Positions 10,653 through 22,394 of a DNA stretch of 64,000 nucleotides are shown here, one piece after another. Position 1 is the stretch's first letter. The number at the start of each line of letters is the position of its first letter. The DNA is from Cryptomeria japonica (Eukaryota > Streptophyta > Pinopsida > Cupressales > Cupressaceae): contig NC_081409.1 of NCBI RefSeq assembly GCF_030272615.1, positions 617,651,755 through 617,715,754 on the forward strand. The letters are read 5' to 3'. The translations under genes were made by a program, and so were the position numbers. The notes below the pieces were generated by a model. That model saw only the letters and a program-made list of their open reading frames with translations. It made no database searches and was not told where the DNA came from.

Positions 10653-12860
10653 TCATCCCTTTGTTATTCCCAAGTGCATATACTTGGGTGTTCTGTTTAA
10701 TGCTACACAGTAATTTTGCATAGAGTGTGGCTCAGATTGCTTTAATTCATCTGTGAGGTTATCCCAACACTGGACTATATGTTTTTTTGCTTCATGTCCT
10801 TCCCTTGGAGCCATTTGTTCATATTCTTTATACACTGCTTCCATAAGGGGTAGGATTTCCTTTGCATAGTCTGGTTCATAAACAATATTTTGCCAATCAA
10901 AGTAAAATTGCCTGGGTTCTCTTGATTCAGCCCTTAAGGGTAATGAAAGCTCAAGTTCTTCCATGTGATGCACCTAAAACTGTTCTCCCCTTGATATTTC
11001 ATTTTGCATCCATGACATAAGAGCCCTCAACTGAATATCTCCAATGTAAATCAAAGGGTTCCAATAACATCATCAGGGACAGCATAGTTATGGACATACA
11101 ATTCATAGAGTAAGTTTTTGATTGCCGTAGGAGATTTTTGAAAAGCACTATAAAATTCTTCTAGTGTTTGTAATGAAGGACTTAAATCCCTAACAATCCT
11201 CATCATTTGGAAACTGATGTGTTGTTCTTTTAAATATAGAGAGTAGACACGAGGAGGAGCTCAGCATTGCATCATTTGTGGAACCATGGTGGCTATTGTT
11301 TCCACCTTAGCTTTAAGTTGGGCTATTTCCTTGTCCTTCTTCTCAATAACCTTCTTCTGCTAGTCGATTATAATCTGCATTTTTACTTTCTCCAGTTCCC
11401 AATCCTCATAAAGAGCAAGTCCCACCGCATGACTAGTAAGAGAGGTAGGTGGTCTATGAGCAAGCGCTCGAGGTTTCTTCATTTCTATTTTACTCACTGA
11501 TTCAATAACCTACTCTTCAACAGATGCTAAACTATTTAGTCTCTCAAAATCTACTTCTTCCTATGGCTGCTCTATATTTGGAAGCTCCTCTTCTTTCTGA
11601 AGCTGCAGTTCCTACTCTTCCCCCATATTTTGCAGTTCTTCCTCCTCTTCATGTTCCCTTTGAGGTTCATTAGATGGAGAAAGAGGGATATCATGTTGAA
11701 GCAGACTGTATTGATCTCTTTCGGGGGAGTCAATAAAGATGGTAATTTTTGACTCGGTTGATTGGTCTTGGCTTTTATGCTTTTTACGGAGCCTACCACT
11801 ACTTCTTCGAACTTTCTCTTTTTCGATTGCAAGACTACTTCCTGAAGCCACCTCTTCAACTACATTTACAGTTTCTGCAGGATCTGGTTTTACAATTCTT
11901 CTCTTCTTGGCCGCAGGAAGGGGTACATTCTCATTTTTACTTTCTGTGTCCTCTTGCTCTATATCAACTTGTTTTTCTTTGCCCTTTTCCTTCCATGCAG
12001 CAGCCCTAGTTTTTCTTAAACCTTGAGGAGGAACCTCTGTTTCAGCTTCTTTTTGTAAGGGTTCCTCTTCTGCAGGAAGATTTTATTCTGAGGATTTTAA
12101 CAAGCATGAGGGTTCAAGAGGGGAACCAAGTTCTACAAGTTTTTCTTATTCCTGTTGTGGAAGTGGTTCCTCTATAACTATGTGCTCTACCCTAAACATT
12201 CTGGTTTCAACAAATTCATTCTAGAGCATCGGACAAACATCTCTCAAGGATTTTTCAACTAAAAGCTTAATTAGACAATGGTGAGAAATAGAGTGAGGCC
12301 TACCTTTCTGAGTCTCTGTTACACTTATAGAAAGAAGGTTGTACAATAAGCTTGGAACATTCATCCTTCTTCTGTGGCGTAAATGCCTTAGGAGCTTGAA
12401 GTGATGAGAATGCAAACATGAAAAAATTCCTTTGTAGGTTAAATATTTTAAGACATACAATGCTATTGCTCTCCATTCAGGTGGAAGGGATTCTCGCCTA
12501 GGTCCTTGCCTACCTACTACTAATGGGGGGTCTTCTGGATGTGTAAATTCTTCCCTTGAACTGCATGCATCCTTGGACTCTGAGTACTTCTCCCCATCTT
12601 TTGGTAGCCCAGTACCTCTACTACCCTTTCCTCTTTAGCCACTACTCTTAAAACCTTTTACCTGAGCTTCTCCATTCGACAGTGTGCGAGTAAATTCCCT
12701 CACAATTTCTTCATTAAACTCTGTCAACTTTAAGAAATAATCCAGCCATCCTTTGTTCTTGAATACTGGTTCACAATTCTGCTCCTGAAGGAGAACTTCA
12801 TGGACTGTCGGCTCATGTCAAATAGGTGAACCATCCATCGCAGTGATAACACTTTCAATT
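10653..12860 (-). pseudogene. Extra ORF (ORF3) after integrase, unknown function
   Basis: Downstream of integrase and before the 3' LTR, the minus strand shows broken but protein-like sequence: NKGWLDYFLKLTEFNEEIV and REFTRTLSNGE (about 12765-12690), EWRAIALYVLKYLTYKG (about 12480-12430), a His/Arg-rich piece (12420-12330), then a charged Glu/Lys/Ser-rich middle with EREHEEEEELQN-like runs (about 11850-11610) and a C-terminal piece rich in aromatic and acidic residues (10973-10653). The first part resembles the 'putative plant transposon protein' domain often found in this position in plant Gypsy elements; this is from memory and not verified. The position matches the env-like ORF of Athila elements, but I see no membrane segment. 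Stops and frame changes are frequent. Confidence 0.5.
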
Positions 12861-13479
12861 TTATAATGGTTTTATAATGGCGTAAATCTGTTCAGACACT
12901 ACACTAAGTTACGCACTGTAATGTACTCAATGTGCCTTTCCTTGGTCGGAATCTAGCTACAATCTTAAAAATAACTCCAATCAGACAGACAAAACAGAAC
13001 ATAAGATATTAGCTCAAACTAGAAATTTTGAAAAATACAATGCAATTCGAGAGGACATCACAATTATCTGGCAGAATAATTATCAGTGTACTCCCCCCCC
13101 CAACCTAAGGCTTGACAGGTGTCCACACATGCGAAGGAGGATTAATATAAATGACCGTATGCAAAATATCATAATGAAAAGTAATATGGTTTAATTATAC
13201 ACATGAAGCAAAAATAATAACACACAAGCGTACCCGATATCATGCGAGAATGACTGCAGCTTGAAGATATGACATCGTCTTGCATGGAAATTGATGTGAT
13301 GATGGGTGAAGTGAAAGGAAAGAAATGAGTGAATAGGGAATGAGATATTTATTAGGTAGAAAAGTGCTTCCTCGAGATGCGGAAGCATTTATTATGATCA
13401 TGCGGAATGGATATTAAAATGGAGTGGTGACGGCCAAGCCGTCATCAGTGGATGTAGGAATCTCAGCATGCTGGGCAGT
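12861..13479. other. Gypsy spacer between integrase and ORF3
   Basis: No coding signal seen. It contains a C run (about 13095-13103) and otherwise mixed AT-rich sequence. Confidence 0.3.
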
Positions 13480-14243
13480 GGAAAACTACCACATGAAGTC
13501 ATCTTTGCTCAGAGGTTTACGATATAGGCATAGCCGATGACTGTTGACTAACAATTTAAACTTAACAGGATCTATGGTAGATAATCTAACAGCACCATTG
13601 AGAAATGTCTCAACTATCTCATAAGGGCCTCACCATCTGGTCTGCAATTTGCCTAAGTTATCTTTGTACCTAGAATTGTAGAGAAGAGCCCAATCACCCT
13701 GCTTGAATGATTTATCCCTAACATAGCAATCATGTCATTTCATGCACTGATTCTAAACAGATTCAATATGTTGCAGGGCAGATTTCCGCATTTCATCCAA
13801 ATCATTAAGCTACAGGATCCTTTCTTCTTGTACTGCAGAAAGAGTCATATCTAAGGAAATAGCCGTTCTTAAAGTTTTATGTTCAAACTCAATAGGAATC
13901 ATTGCTTTTGTTCCATAAACCATTTGAAATGGTGTAAACCTTGTTGTAGTTTTCTAGGTGATTCTATAAGCCCATACAACCTCAAAGAGTCTGCTACACA
14001 AATCTTTTCTGTTAAGGGCTACTATTTTTGTTAATATTGATTCAAGCTCCCTGTTAGTAACCTCTGCTTGTCCATTAGCCTGTGGATGATAAGGAGTGGA
14101 TTTCTTGTGCCTAACATTGTATTCTTAACTAGGGATGTGATCATAGTAGAAGTAAATTGTGCCCCTTGATTTGTTACTATTTCTCTAGGAACTCCATACT
14201 GAGTGAAAATTTCTTCATATAAGAACTCGACCATCTTATTATC
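13480..14243 (-). pseudogene. Gypsy integrase core (3' part) and C-terminal domain, frameshifted
   Basis: Starts after a TGA (14244-14246) in the same frame as the upstream pol. It shows the second core motif as QYGVPREIVTNQGAQF, in which Asn stands where Ty3 integrases normally have the second catalytic Asp. Around 14110-14135 the frame shifts, and the continuing frame has YHPQANGQAEVTNRELE with the catalytic Glu. Further on come GTKAMIPIEFE-like and, at about 13700-13480, GDWALLYNSRYKDNLGKLQT, the usual integrase C-terminal pattern. Several stops follow. No chromodomain recognised. Nonfunctional. Confidence 0.8.
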
Positions 14244-15437
14244 TCACGCATGCTTGAAGGCTTTGACCTCTACCCATTTAGTAACATAATCAGTATAAAA
14301 AAGAATACAGTAGTGACCATTGGATGGTGGATCAATTGGTCCAACAAATTCTAATCCCCATTTGTAAAATGGCTTAAAAACCACCTGAGAGTGTAGAGGC
14401 ATTTCATCAGACCGAGTTGGTCTGCCCATTCTTTGACACCTATCACATTTCCTGGTGTATTGAGTTGCATCCTTGTGCAAGGTTGGCCAATAGTACCCTA
14501 TAGTTAATATCTTAAAAGTTGTTCTTTTGGCTACAAAATGACCTCCACAAGGTTCATCATGACAAGCATGAAGTATCTCATATGCCTCATCTTCCCTTAC
14601 ACGGCACCTCATAACCTGATCTGGACCTATGTAAAATAAACAATCTGAAATCCAAGAGAAGTTAAAACTTTTTTCTACCAGCGGTCTCTTTTCTTTGGGT
14701 GAGAAATGTGGGGGTGTCTTGTTAGCTGCAAGGTAGTTGGCTATGTCAGCATACCATGGGCTATTGGAAATAATAGAAAATAGATGCTCATCTGGAAATG
14801 CGTCATTAATGACTTCACTGTTGTCTAATGTTTGAATCCTTGACAGAAAATCTGACACCACATTTGCTTTTCCAAGCTTATTAATGATAGTAATATCAAA
14901 TTCCTGCATTAGTAACAACCATCTTGCCAATCTACCTGTAATGGAGCTTTTGTTCATGAGGTACCTGATGGCTACATGATCAGTATGCGCAAATATTTGA
15001 TATTTTGTTATATAGGGCCTGAACTTATTAAGGGCATAGATGACAACTAACATCTCTTTTTCAGTAATAGAATAATTTAGTTCTGGTCCTTGCAAATTTT
15101 TACTAATGTAATAAATTGTATTTTCCAAAATTCCTTGCTTCTGCCCCAAAACTGCTCCTATTGCAAAATCAGATGCATCAGTATGAATGTGAAAAGGAAC
15201 TGACCAATTAGGTCCTTTAAGTACAGGGGCTTGAGTTAAGGCTTCTTTTAGTTTAGAAAATGCATCTTCATATTTAACTGTCCATTCAAACTCAGCATCC
15301 TTTGTCAATAAAAAATACAATGGCCCTGCTATTTGACTAAAGTTTTTGATAAATCTCCTATAGTACCCTGCATGGCCTAGAAAACTTCTCACATCCTTTT
15401 GTTTAACAGGGGCAGGAAGATTAAGTATTACCTCCAT
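14244..15437 (-). pseudogene. Gypsy pol: RT thumb, RNase H and integrase zinc-binding domain
   Basis: 397 residues in the same frame as the RT piece. Order: RT thumb region (FLGHAGYYRRFIKNFSQIAG, residues about 19-38), RT-type RNase H with FHIHTDASDFAIGAVLGQ (about 83-100) and FAHTDHVAIRYLMNK, then the integrase HHCC zinc finger (HACHDEPCGGH ... CDRCQR) and the start of the integrase core, KWGLEFVGPIDPPSNGHY. In the core the usual first catalytic Asp (GLDF/GIDF) is Glu. A TAA at 15453-15455 and a TGA at 14244-14246 bound it. It functioned in cDNA synthesis and integration of the element; this copy is dead. Confidence 0.9.
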
Positions 15438-15452
15438 TTTAGCTGGATCTAC

Positions 15453-16226
15453 TTAAATACCTGTTTGAGAGATTTGATGCCCCAACACTATTCCTTCATG
15501 CATCACCATAAAACATTTTTCATTATTGAGGGATATATTGTGATCTTCACATCGCTGCAATACTTTTGTCAGATTTTGTAATGCCTCCTTAAATGTAGTT
15601 CCATATGTAGTAAAGTCATCCATGTAAATTTCCATACAATCATGGGATATGTCTGAAAATATACTAAGAACTACCCTTTGAAAGGTTGCAGGAGCATTAC
15701 ATAAACCAAAAGGAAGGACTGAATAGACATATGTGCCCCAAGGGTAGGTAAAAGTGGCCTTCTCTTGATCTTCTAGAGCTATCCTGATCTGGTTATAACC
15801 ACTAAATCCATCCAAAAATTTAAAGTATTGCTTACCTGCTAGAGAGTCTAACACTTGGTCTATAAATGGTAGTGGGAAATGATCCTTTTTAATAGTGGTG
15901 TTGAGCTCCCTATAGTCCACACAAACTCTCCATTTTCCTCCTTTCTTGGGAACTATAACCAGAGGAGAAACCCATTGACTATCTGAAATAGGGTAGATGA
16001 TTAATCCTGCATGAAGCAATTTTTGTAGTTCCTCTTTAAGTATTTCCCTTAAAGCAGGATTAATCCTTCTCTGAGGCTGTCTAATTGGTTTACAATCCTC
16101 TTTGATATAAATTCTATGGGTACACAATGTAGGATTTAATCCTTTCATGTCTTGATAATCCCATGCAAAAGCTTGTTGTTGGGCTTTGAGTAGTTCTACC
16201 AATGACAATCTTTTATCTGCTGGCAA
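15453..16226 (-). pseudogene. Gypsy reverse transcriptase domain
   Basis: About 257 residues with all RT hallmarks: PLVIVPKKGGKWRVCVDYRE, FPLPFIDQVLDSLAGKQYF, FLDGFSGYNQI, SVLPFGLCNAPATFQR and the catalytic box EIYMDDFTTYG (YMDD). The N-terminal DCKPIRQPQRR segment is typical of Ty3/Gypsy RT. The frame is shared with protease and RNase H; the piece ends at an in-frame TAA (15453-15455). The RT active-site residues are intact, although the polyprotein is interrupted. Confidence 0.93.
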
Positions 16227-16322
16227 TTGACCATTGATATTTTGATTTCTCCCTGCAACAACTTCTATTGGAATTATTGATTTTGCATTAGATATTTCAG
16301 ACAGACAAGAGGTTTGAATCTC

Positions 16323-17039
16323 CTATGGTAGCAATGTGTGAAACATATCGATGGCTGCAGGAGAATTTAATAATCTTGCAGATGGAAGAAGGGTATGCAG
16401 AGGACTTGCTGGTATACACACTGGTTGCGGAGCTATTCCATAATGATTCCTTATGATGTTAGAAAGTATTGTATCATCCTCTTGAAGGGCTATAAATGGA
16501 TCCCTTGATAACATCATTAGTTGTTGAACAGAGTTAATTTCCTCTGCTTCTTCTCCTATGTCTGGCCACACTACTCGTTCTTGGTCAAGTTGAGGTTGTA
16601 CTGGAGAATAGAGTGCAAGTGTTTTAGTAGTAATACCATCTGAAATTGTCATATCTCCAGACCTATAACCTATATATGCATCATTTGTTGCTAGCCAAGG
16701 TCTTCCCAAAATAATTGGATATCCTCCTAATGTTGCCTTGGGAGAGAGGATTATAAAATCAGTAGGATATTCCGAAGAATCTAATGTGACAACAATATCT
16801 TCAACCATTCTTTTAGGCTGAACGGTCGAGCTATCAGCAAGTTGCAGGACTATTGGAGTTGATCTGATATTAGTAATGCTGAGTTGCTGCATGACATCCT
16901 TAGTCATCACATTTATTGCTGCTCCCAGGTCTATCAAGGCATTTTTTATTTGAGTTCCATTAATAACTATCTTGACAATAGGGCTACCTGGATCAGAATA
17001 TTTAGGGACTATTATTTTTCCCAACATAATATCAGCCAA
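16323..17039 (-). pseudogene. Gypsy aspartic protease region
   Basis: Contains ALIDLGAAINVMTKDVMQQL, the retropepsin site; the usual D-S/T-G triad is D-L-G here, so it is altered. Then come LQLADSSTVQPKRMVEDIVV and DFIILSPKATLGGYPIILG, with GRPWLATNDA, typical of plant Ty3 proteases. The segment lies between TAG stops at 17040-17042 and 16323-16325 in the common pol frame. It would process the Gag-Pol polyprotein in an active element. Confidence 0.87.
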
Positions 17040-17798
17040 CTATCCTACTACATGCACTATTTTTGGATCCTTTTTCTTCTTCCCAGGTTTCTTCAAACAG
17101 GCTTCTTTAATAGCCTTTCCATATATGGGAATATCTTTAATAGCTTGGAACAGTGGGATTTTAACACATATATGTTTTAGCTGATCAATAAGATCAAAGG
17201 CTATATCATCTTGCTGCCTAGATACTTCTAATTGTAACCTTTGAGGAAATGGGGGAGTTCTTATAGCTATATTTGGGGTTTCTGACTGTTGAACTTGCTC
17301 AAGATTTCCAAATTTATCAGGCATGCTTTCTTGAGCAGTATCCTCTACTAGTAACTCTGTTATGACTGGAGGAGATGGAGTAGGCAATGTTGTCCCTGAT
17401 CTCAAATGAATATCACTTATATTGAGAGAATATGCAGGATAGTTATTAGGATTAGTTGAAAAGACTTGTTGTTGTTGTTGTGGTTTATTATTTGGATTTG
17501 GAACAGGCTGAGTTGGAAATTAGGTTGGCTTGGGTGGAGCAGAATTAGGAGCTGGTGGCATTAAAGTTGGTTGTTGGGACTGTTGTTGTGGCTGCAAGAA
17601 ACCTGGTGACTAGTTTACCCATTGTTGTCCTCCCCTCCATTGTGGTGACTGTTGCCAGTTACCTTGAGGGGGAGACCAATTCCCTTGTGGTTGTTGCCAT
17701 TGAGATGAGGAATTCTAATAATTAGGCCAAGGATTCTGAGAGTTATTCCAAGACTGAGGAGTATAATTTCTAAAATTTTGGGAATATGGTGGTTGCCA
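17040..17798 (-). pseudogene. Gag C-terminal / gag-protease linker, Gln- and Pro-rich
   Basis: Continues the gag frame after a TAG at 17799-17801. The first part (17800-17410) is Gln/Trp/Pro/Asn-rich (WQQPQGNW-like), interrupted by stops. The second (17405-17040) has LIDQLKHICVKIPLFQAIKD and PIYGKAIKEACLKKPGKKKK, the conserved Lys-rich segment just before protease in plant Athila/Tat-type elements. Confidence 0.75.
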
Positions 17799-18896
17799 CT
17801 AATTGTTTTGTGCATTGAAGTTCATATAAGGATTAGAAAATGACAATGGATCTTGTGGCATACCTTGTCTTGGAGGCCAAGGCCTTCGTTGTGCAACATA
17901 AAAAAATTGTTCATCATCTCCATAAACAGGCTTGAAATCCAAGGAACTCTGTTGGCTATCAATTTTAGCTAACATTTTGCATCTGCAGTCCTTTTGCCGA
18001 CAGTGAGGACAGAATTCAACAAGCATAGCCTCTGCCTCCTCGTGCTTCTTCTTTTCCTGCAGTGTATCCAATTGGGTAGCCATATTATTAATTATATCTT
18101 CTTTAAAATCCTTCAACATATGAGTTATTTCCATTCTTGAGACTGTTGAAGATGATTTGGCAATTGAAGAACCAGGCCTATAGTGTCTTCCCCTTTTTGC
18201 TGCATCTCGTGAATATTTTTGACAAATTTCTTTGATGTCATCCCATTGAACTTGAGTAATATCTCCTCCTCCCATTAGATCTAAGGAGTCAACACAGTCA
18301 TCATTGATGCCCCTCAGAAATATCAACTTCATAGAGTCTTCACTTAAGTTACTATGTTTAGATTTACTGACACTAAATAAAAACCTTTCCAAATAGTCTT
18401 CTAGGTTTTCATCTTCTTTTTGTTTCATTCTGAAGACATCATCACCATGTCGGTCCATTCCTCTGCAATAGTCTTTATATTTATCCAAGAAGTTTGTCTT
18501 CATTACATCCCAGGTAGTGATTACATTTCTTCCTAAACTCATAAACCATCTCAAAGAAGCTTCTTTCAAAGTAGCAGGGAATAACTTGAGTTTATGAGCA
18601 TTGGAGGTATAATCATAACTTCTGCACAGGATATCAAATTCAAACAAAAAGGTGTTTGGATCCTCTGTTACCAACCCATGAAATTTTGGAAGTGAAGAGG
18701 CTAGTATGTTCTTCAAATTTGCATTATCATGCAAGTCAGGAATGGGGAACTCAAATGTTGGATTTATAGGTGGAGGTGGAGGATTTGTTGCCATTGGTCC
18801 CTGATAAATGACTAAAGGTAAAATGTTTTGTTCAGGGGGTTCGTTTAGGAAGTCTAGATCTCCTTCTGACAAATTAAAGACACAACAAGTTAGCAC
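17799..18896 (-). pseudogene. Gypsy gag (capsid) domain
   Basis: About 365 residues. The retrotransposon-gag pattern is clear: SSLPKFHGLVTEDPNTFLFE, KLFPATLKEASLRWFMSL, ITTWDVMKTNFLDKY and ENLEDYLERF. A Cys/His-rich element CPHCRQKDCRCKML near the C-terminus is not a canonical CX2CX4HX4C knuckle. The upstream limit is a long open frame rather than a proven start. It forms the particle shell in active copies. It ends at TAG 17799, in the same frame as pol. Confidence 0.88.
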
Positions 18897-19091
18897 ATAG
18901 GTTTCTGCAAAAGGGTTTATTTCAAGTGCTTGATCTAATATTATATCTGATCTTGAGTAGAATGTAAGGGAATAAATCTTCCTAATGCATCCCTTCTCCT
19001 TCTATGCATGCAGGTTAATGAAATAAATTCATAAAGCTAATTTAAAAAAACTTAAAGCTAATGGTTTACAATAGATTCTTAGCTTCGCACC
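18897..19091 (-). other. Gypsy 5' leader
   Basis: Short AT-rich untranslated leader between the PBS and gag; no further motif. Confidence 0.4.
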
Positions 19092-19110
19092 ATCCCTGAC
19101 AACGGCGCCA
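19092..19110 (-). promoter_or_regulatory. Primer binding site (PBS), tRNA-Asp type
   Basis: Minus strand TGGCGCCGTTGTCAGGGAT, four bases after the LTR end (...CCAACA at 19115). This TGGCGCCGTTG... PBS is typical of plant Athila/Tat-type Gypsy elements and pairs with the 3' end of tRNA-Asp. Confidence 0.8.
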
Positions 19111-19114
19111 AAAA

Positions 19115-20333
19115 TGTTGGTCCTCACAACTGGAATGGTAACTAAGTGATAAAACACAATTCAGAGATTGAATATCCTTGATTAGCTAACTTTTCCTATG
19201 GCAAAGGCTCATTTAGTTATCAACCAGGGACGTAAACTTGAAATGGGCCAATACTGTATGTGCACCAAGTTCATATTGCAACCATTTTATATAACTGTAG
19301 GAAAGGGAATTCTTCTTAAAGTAAACACATGGAATCTCTAAAAAAACTAATACTTAATCCTACAACTAGAAATTGCCTTAAACAATTATTGTTAAAAGAT
19401 AAAGTTTTGGCGAGCAGCAGGAACTACTCTACTGTCGTGGCTGCAGGAATAGACACAGGAACTATTTCCTATGGCTGCAGGAACAGACAACTGCAGAAAC
19501 AACTATAACAGAAGTATGAAAACTACTTTAAAATATACAAAGGATTACTCACCAAGTGGGCCCCCTTGAATGAGTATTTCTAGAACTTCAGATTACACTT
19601 ATCTAATCATCCAATTGATCTCTTTATTTCAATTTTTTTGGAAAATACATATATAACACCAGAAAACTGTGTATTACAAAATACTGTCTTTTTCTCTGCT
19701 ATCCCTGAGAGGAGAGAGAACCCTTTTATTTATAGGAAATATTATAACAAACTTATAACTAACTGCCCACATCCCTATGGAATAGGTGAGCATAATTTAT
19801 TAATAAAAGAAGAAGAAGTCAGCACAGGACAGCAAAACAACATATATCCTACAGCTAAGAAAATATAGCATGACCACCTCCTAGATCTAAGATCCACTAG
19901 GAACAGTTATAAATGTTTTCATAAATTGATCTGCTGAAGAACCGGTCTAGTGATCCTGATCATAACTGCATTTCTTTGACTGGGTCTGCATTGCAGTTAC
20001 ATACTTGATAATCTTTTGAACCGCCATCTGTATTTTCCTCACCTTTGTTGACCCTGCATCAAGATATTAACACACACAACAACATGTGTATATACTAATG
20101 CTAACATGATATAACATAAACCATATTGATAACTAACTTTAGATATTTGCATAGACAGATCATTTAAAACCACTATATGACATCCTTAGGCATAGGTTAA
20201 ACCAGTTTCAAAAACACTTGAAAGGTATCATCTTAGGAAAACATTACAATCCAAATGCCATCTAATCATAAGACCTAAGTAGGAGTATTATATCAGGAAT
20301 CTATAAAAATAGAGCCATTTTTTAGGCTCATCA
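19115..20333 (-). mobile_element. 5' LTR of the Gypsy element
   Basis: Minus strand TGATGAGCCTAAAAAATGG ... GAGGACCAACA; direct repeat of 9168-10400. TATA box (TATAAATAAAA, minus) at 19724-19734 in the same place as in the partner, followed by a purine-rich GGGTTCTCTCTCC region. Confidence 0.92.
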
Positions 20334-20901
20334 CCTTCAATGCCACTTTATTGGATTGAACTTAAATTTGTAGCATAACCTTAGAGCAATTTGTATCAAC
20401 TAGGTAGTGAGCAAAACCTACAAAATTGTTATCCTTCCAAAAGTAAAACAACATCTCCACCATGAAAGCATGCCAAATTTGGTTATACTTGAAAGGTATG
20501 TGAGGCCAATCCCCCAAAAGATCCATAAGCCAAGAGAAGGGCTTTAGTCAGAAAGGGCAAAAAAGGTCATGAGTCTGACTCTAAAGTTGTTAGGCATGGA
20601 ACCAAAACAAAATAAAGGTGCTTCAATTACTCGAGTTGCCCACATAATGGGAAATGAGGATCTTAAATGCCCATGTGTCAAACATGAGAACACAAAAGCA
20701 AGACTTGGAAAAGAATATACCAGACAAACTGGGTGAGATAGGCTCAACAATACTTGACCAAATATTGTGAAAAGTGTGTTGTCAAACCGACAAAGATGAT
20801 TGCAAGTGCCACTATAAATTATGGGCAAGCACCATAGGAAGGTGCAAAGAAATCCAATGATATCCCAAATGTGGCTTATAGTTACAAAAAGCAGTATTGG
20901 G
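20334..20901 (-). mobile_element. Middle fragment of the host LINE (ORF2 C-terminal part)
   Basis: Minus strand encodes WLMDLLGDWPHIPFKYNQIW followed by HAFMVEMLFYFWKDNN (about 20510-20428), matching the C-terminal region of plant L1-type ORF2. Upstream part is frame-broken. It joins the fragment at 8589-9167 across the Gypsy element and the fragment at 46374 across the LARD. Confidence 0.7.
20897..20901. repeat. Left TSD of the LARD-like element
   Basis: TTGGG, identical to 46374-46378; perfect 5-bp duplication about 25.5 kb apart, bordering TG...CA termini. Confidence 0.88.
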
Positions 20902-22394
20902 TGTAATGCCTGCCAAAATACTCTAAAGAAAATAACTAGTTGTCTAACAAATAGAGATAAAAAAAAATTTAACATTAACCAATGCAACATATAAAAATCA
21001 AAAATCATTTAAATCTACTTAAACATCCATTAACCATACGCATAATTTACTTAAACATGATCATAAGAATATAATACACAAGCAGAACTAAATAGCATCA
21101 CATCATTTAACATTCCCTAGGGTATTTCAAAGTCACTACTTAACATAACTTTAAGCGTGCATGAGCATAACTATCATCATAGAATACCATCACATTAAAA
21201 TATTTTTATTTAACTCTAACATTCTTTCCTAACACTTACTCCTTCCTAAACATAAGAAAACATCCATTTAAATAGGTTATCGTGAACACATTACATTATA
21301 ATCCAATTATTGTCTATCCTTTTAGATTCATTTAAAAGCACTAATTTCAAAATGTTCCTAATTCCTTCCTCTAAACCATATAAATCACCATAATTATTTC
21401 ACTATTAATCCATCACTAATCATCACCTAAAACGTGTCTAATTCATTTCCTTAAATAAGATCGACCATACATCCAACCATAATACTCAATTCATGGACTA
21501 CAACCAAAAGATAGGAACATTAAGAAAATTCTTCCATTTTGAAACAAATACCATAATCGTTATTATTAAACGTAACCATTGCTTTATATGGCATAAACTA
21601 CAAGAGTATCTAAACACCTTCTTACAACATTACAATATCATCCTACATCTAATACATAATCTCCTAACCATCAATTATCCATACATATCCAAACATCAAA
21701 TCTAAATTATAAGTCCCTCATTTTCTAATAGAAAATTCCACACAAGTATAAAGCATAATTTCCAATTCAATCACATAAGGTACAACTATTTCTAATAGAA
21801 ATAGCATCGTTATTCATCCATGAACCTAAATGAATCCTAAATACCTAGTCCATCTAATCAATTATAAAGGTTATCACTTGATTTAAAAAAGAAAAACTTT
21901 CATGAGATCCTAGAAGTCTAGACCCACAAGCATCCTTACAAGGAACCTCTTGGTGGCTTATTCTCATGTTACATCGATCGACACGTGAAAGCCCACTCCC
22001 TCCTAACCATGTTCCAAGACCTTAGGGTAACAATCAACAATACAAGGAGGTTCATTTATTCCACATAATAACATCTATATATAACATATTCCATTTTGAA
22101 ACAATATCCAAATGTCATAATGCCATAATCTATGAATCCATAAAGACAATTGAGAGCCTCATGAATAACCATTTTAAAGCAAGGCAAAACCAGCCTGCTT
22201 AATCATATATGCCAATAATCAACATCTGATCACAAGTACAATTCAGAAGTAATAAAGGGAATCAAGAAAACAACATTTGGAGTAAAACACGTCTCGGAAA
22301 AACTGACTTAGAAAGTGTAACAGACCAAAGAACAACAAATAATGCAGGCCAACTCATTTACTAAATTAAGAAACTCATTTACATAATACTTTGG

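Larger units (their letters stand above)
9168..20333 (-). mobile_element. Complete but decayed Ty3/Gypsy retrotransposon (11.2 kb)
   Basis: Two direct LTRs (9168-10400 and 19115-20333) flank a PBS (minus, 19092-19110), gag, protease, RT, RNase H, integrase, an extra ORF3 and a PPT. The order gag-PR-RT-RH-INT is that of Ty3/Gypsy. The PBS type TGGCGCCGTTGTCAGGGAT, the lack of a visible chromodomain and the long extra ORF after integrase suggest the Athila/Tat branch. It sits inside a LINE, with near-identical 5-bp flanks. The LTR copies differ at many scattered positions, so the insertion is not recent. All coding parts have stops. Confidence 0.92.

Noticed and set aside
17615-17815. 66-residue minus-strand frame after gag
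   Set aside because: Out of frame with gag-pol; the in-frame reading through this region is the expected Gln/Trp/Pro-rich gag tail.
20544-21008. 154-residue hydrophobic minus-strand open frame resembling a membrane protein
   Set aside because: It crosses the LARD terminus at 20902 and overlaps LINE ORF2 sequence in another frame; its hydrophobicity comes from T-rich codons.
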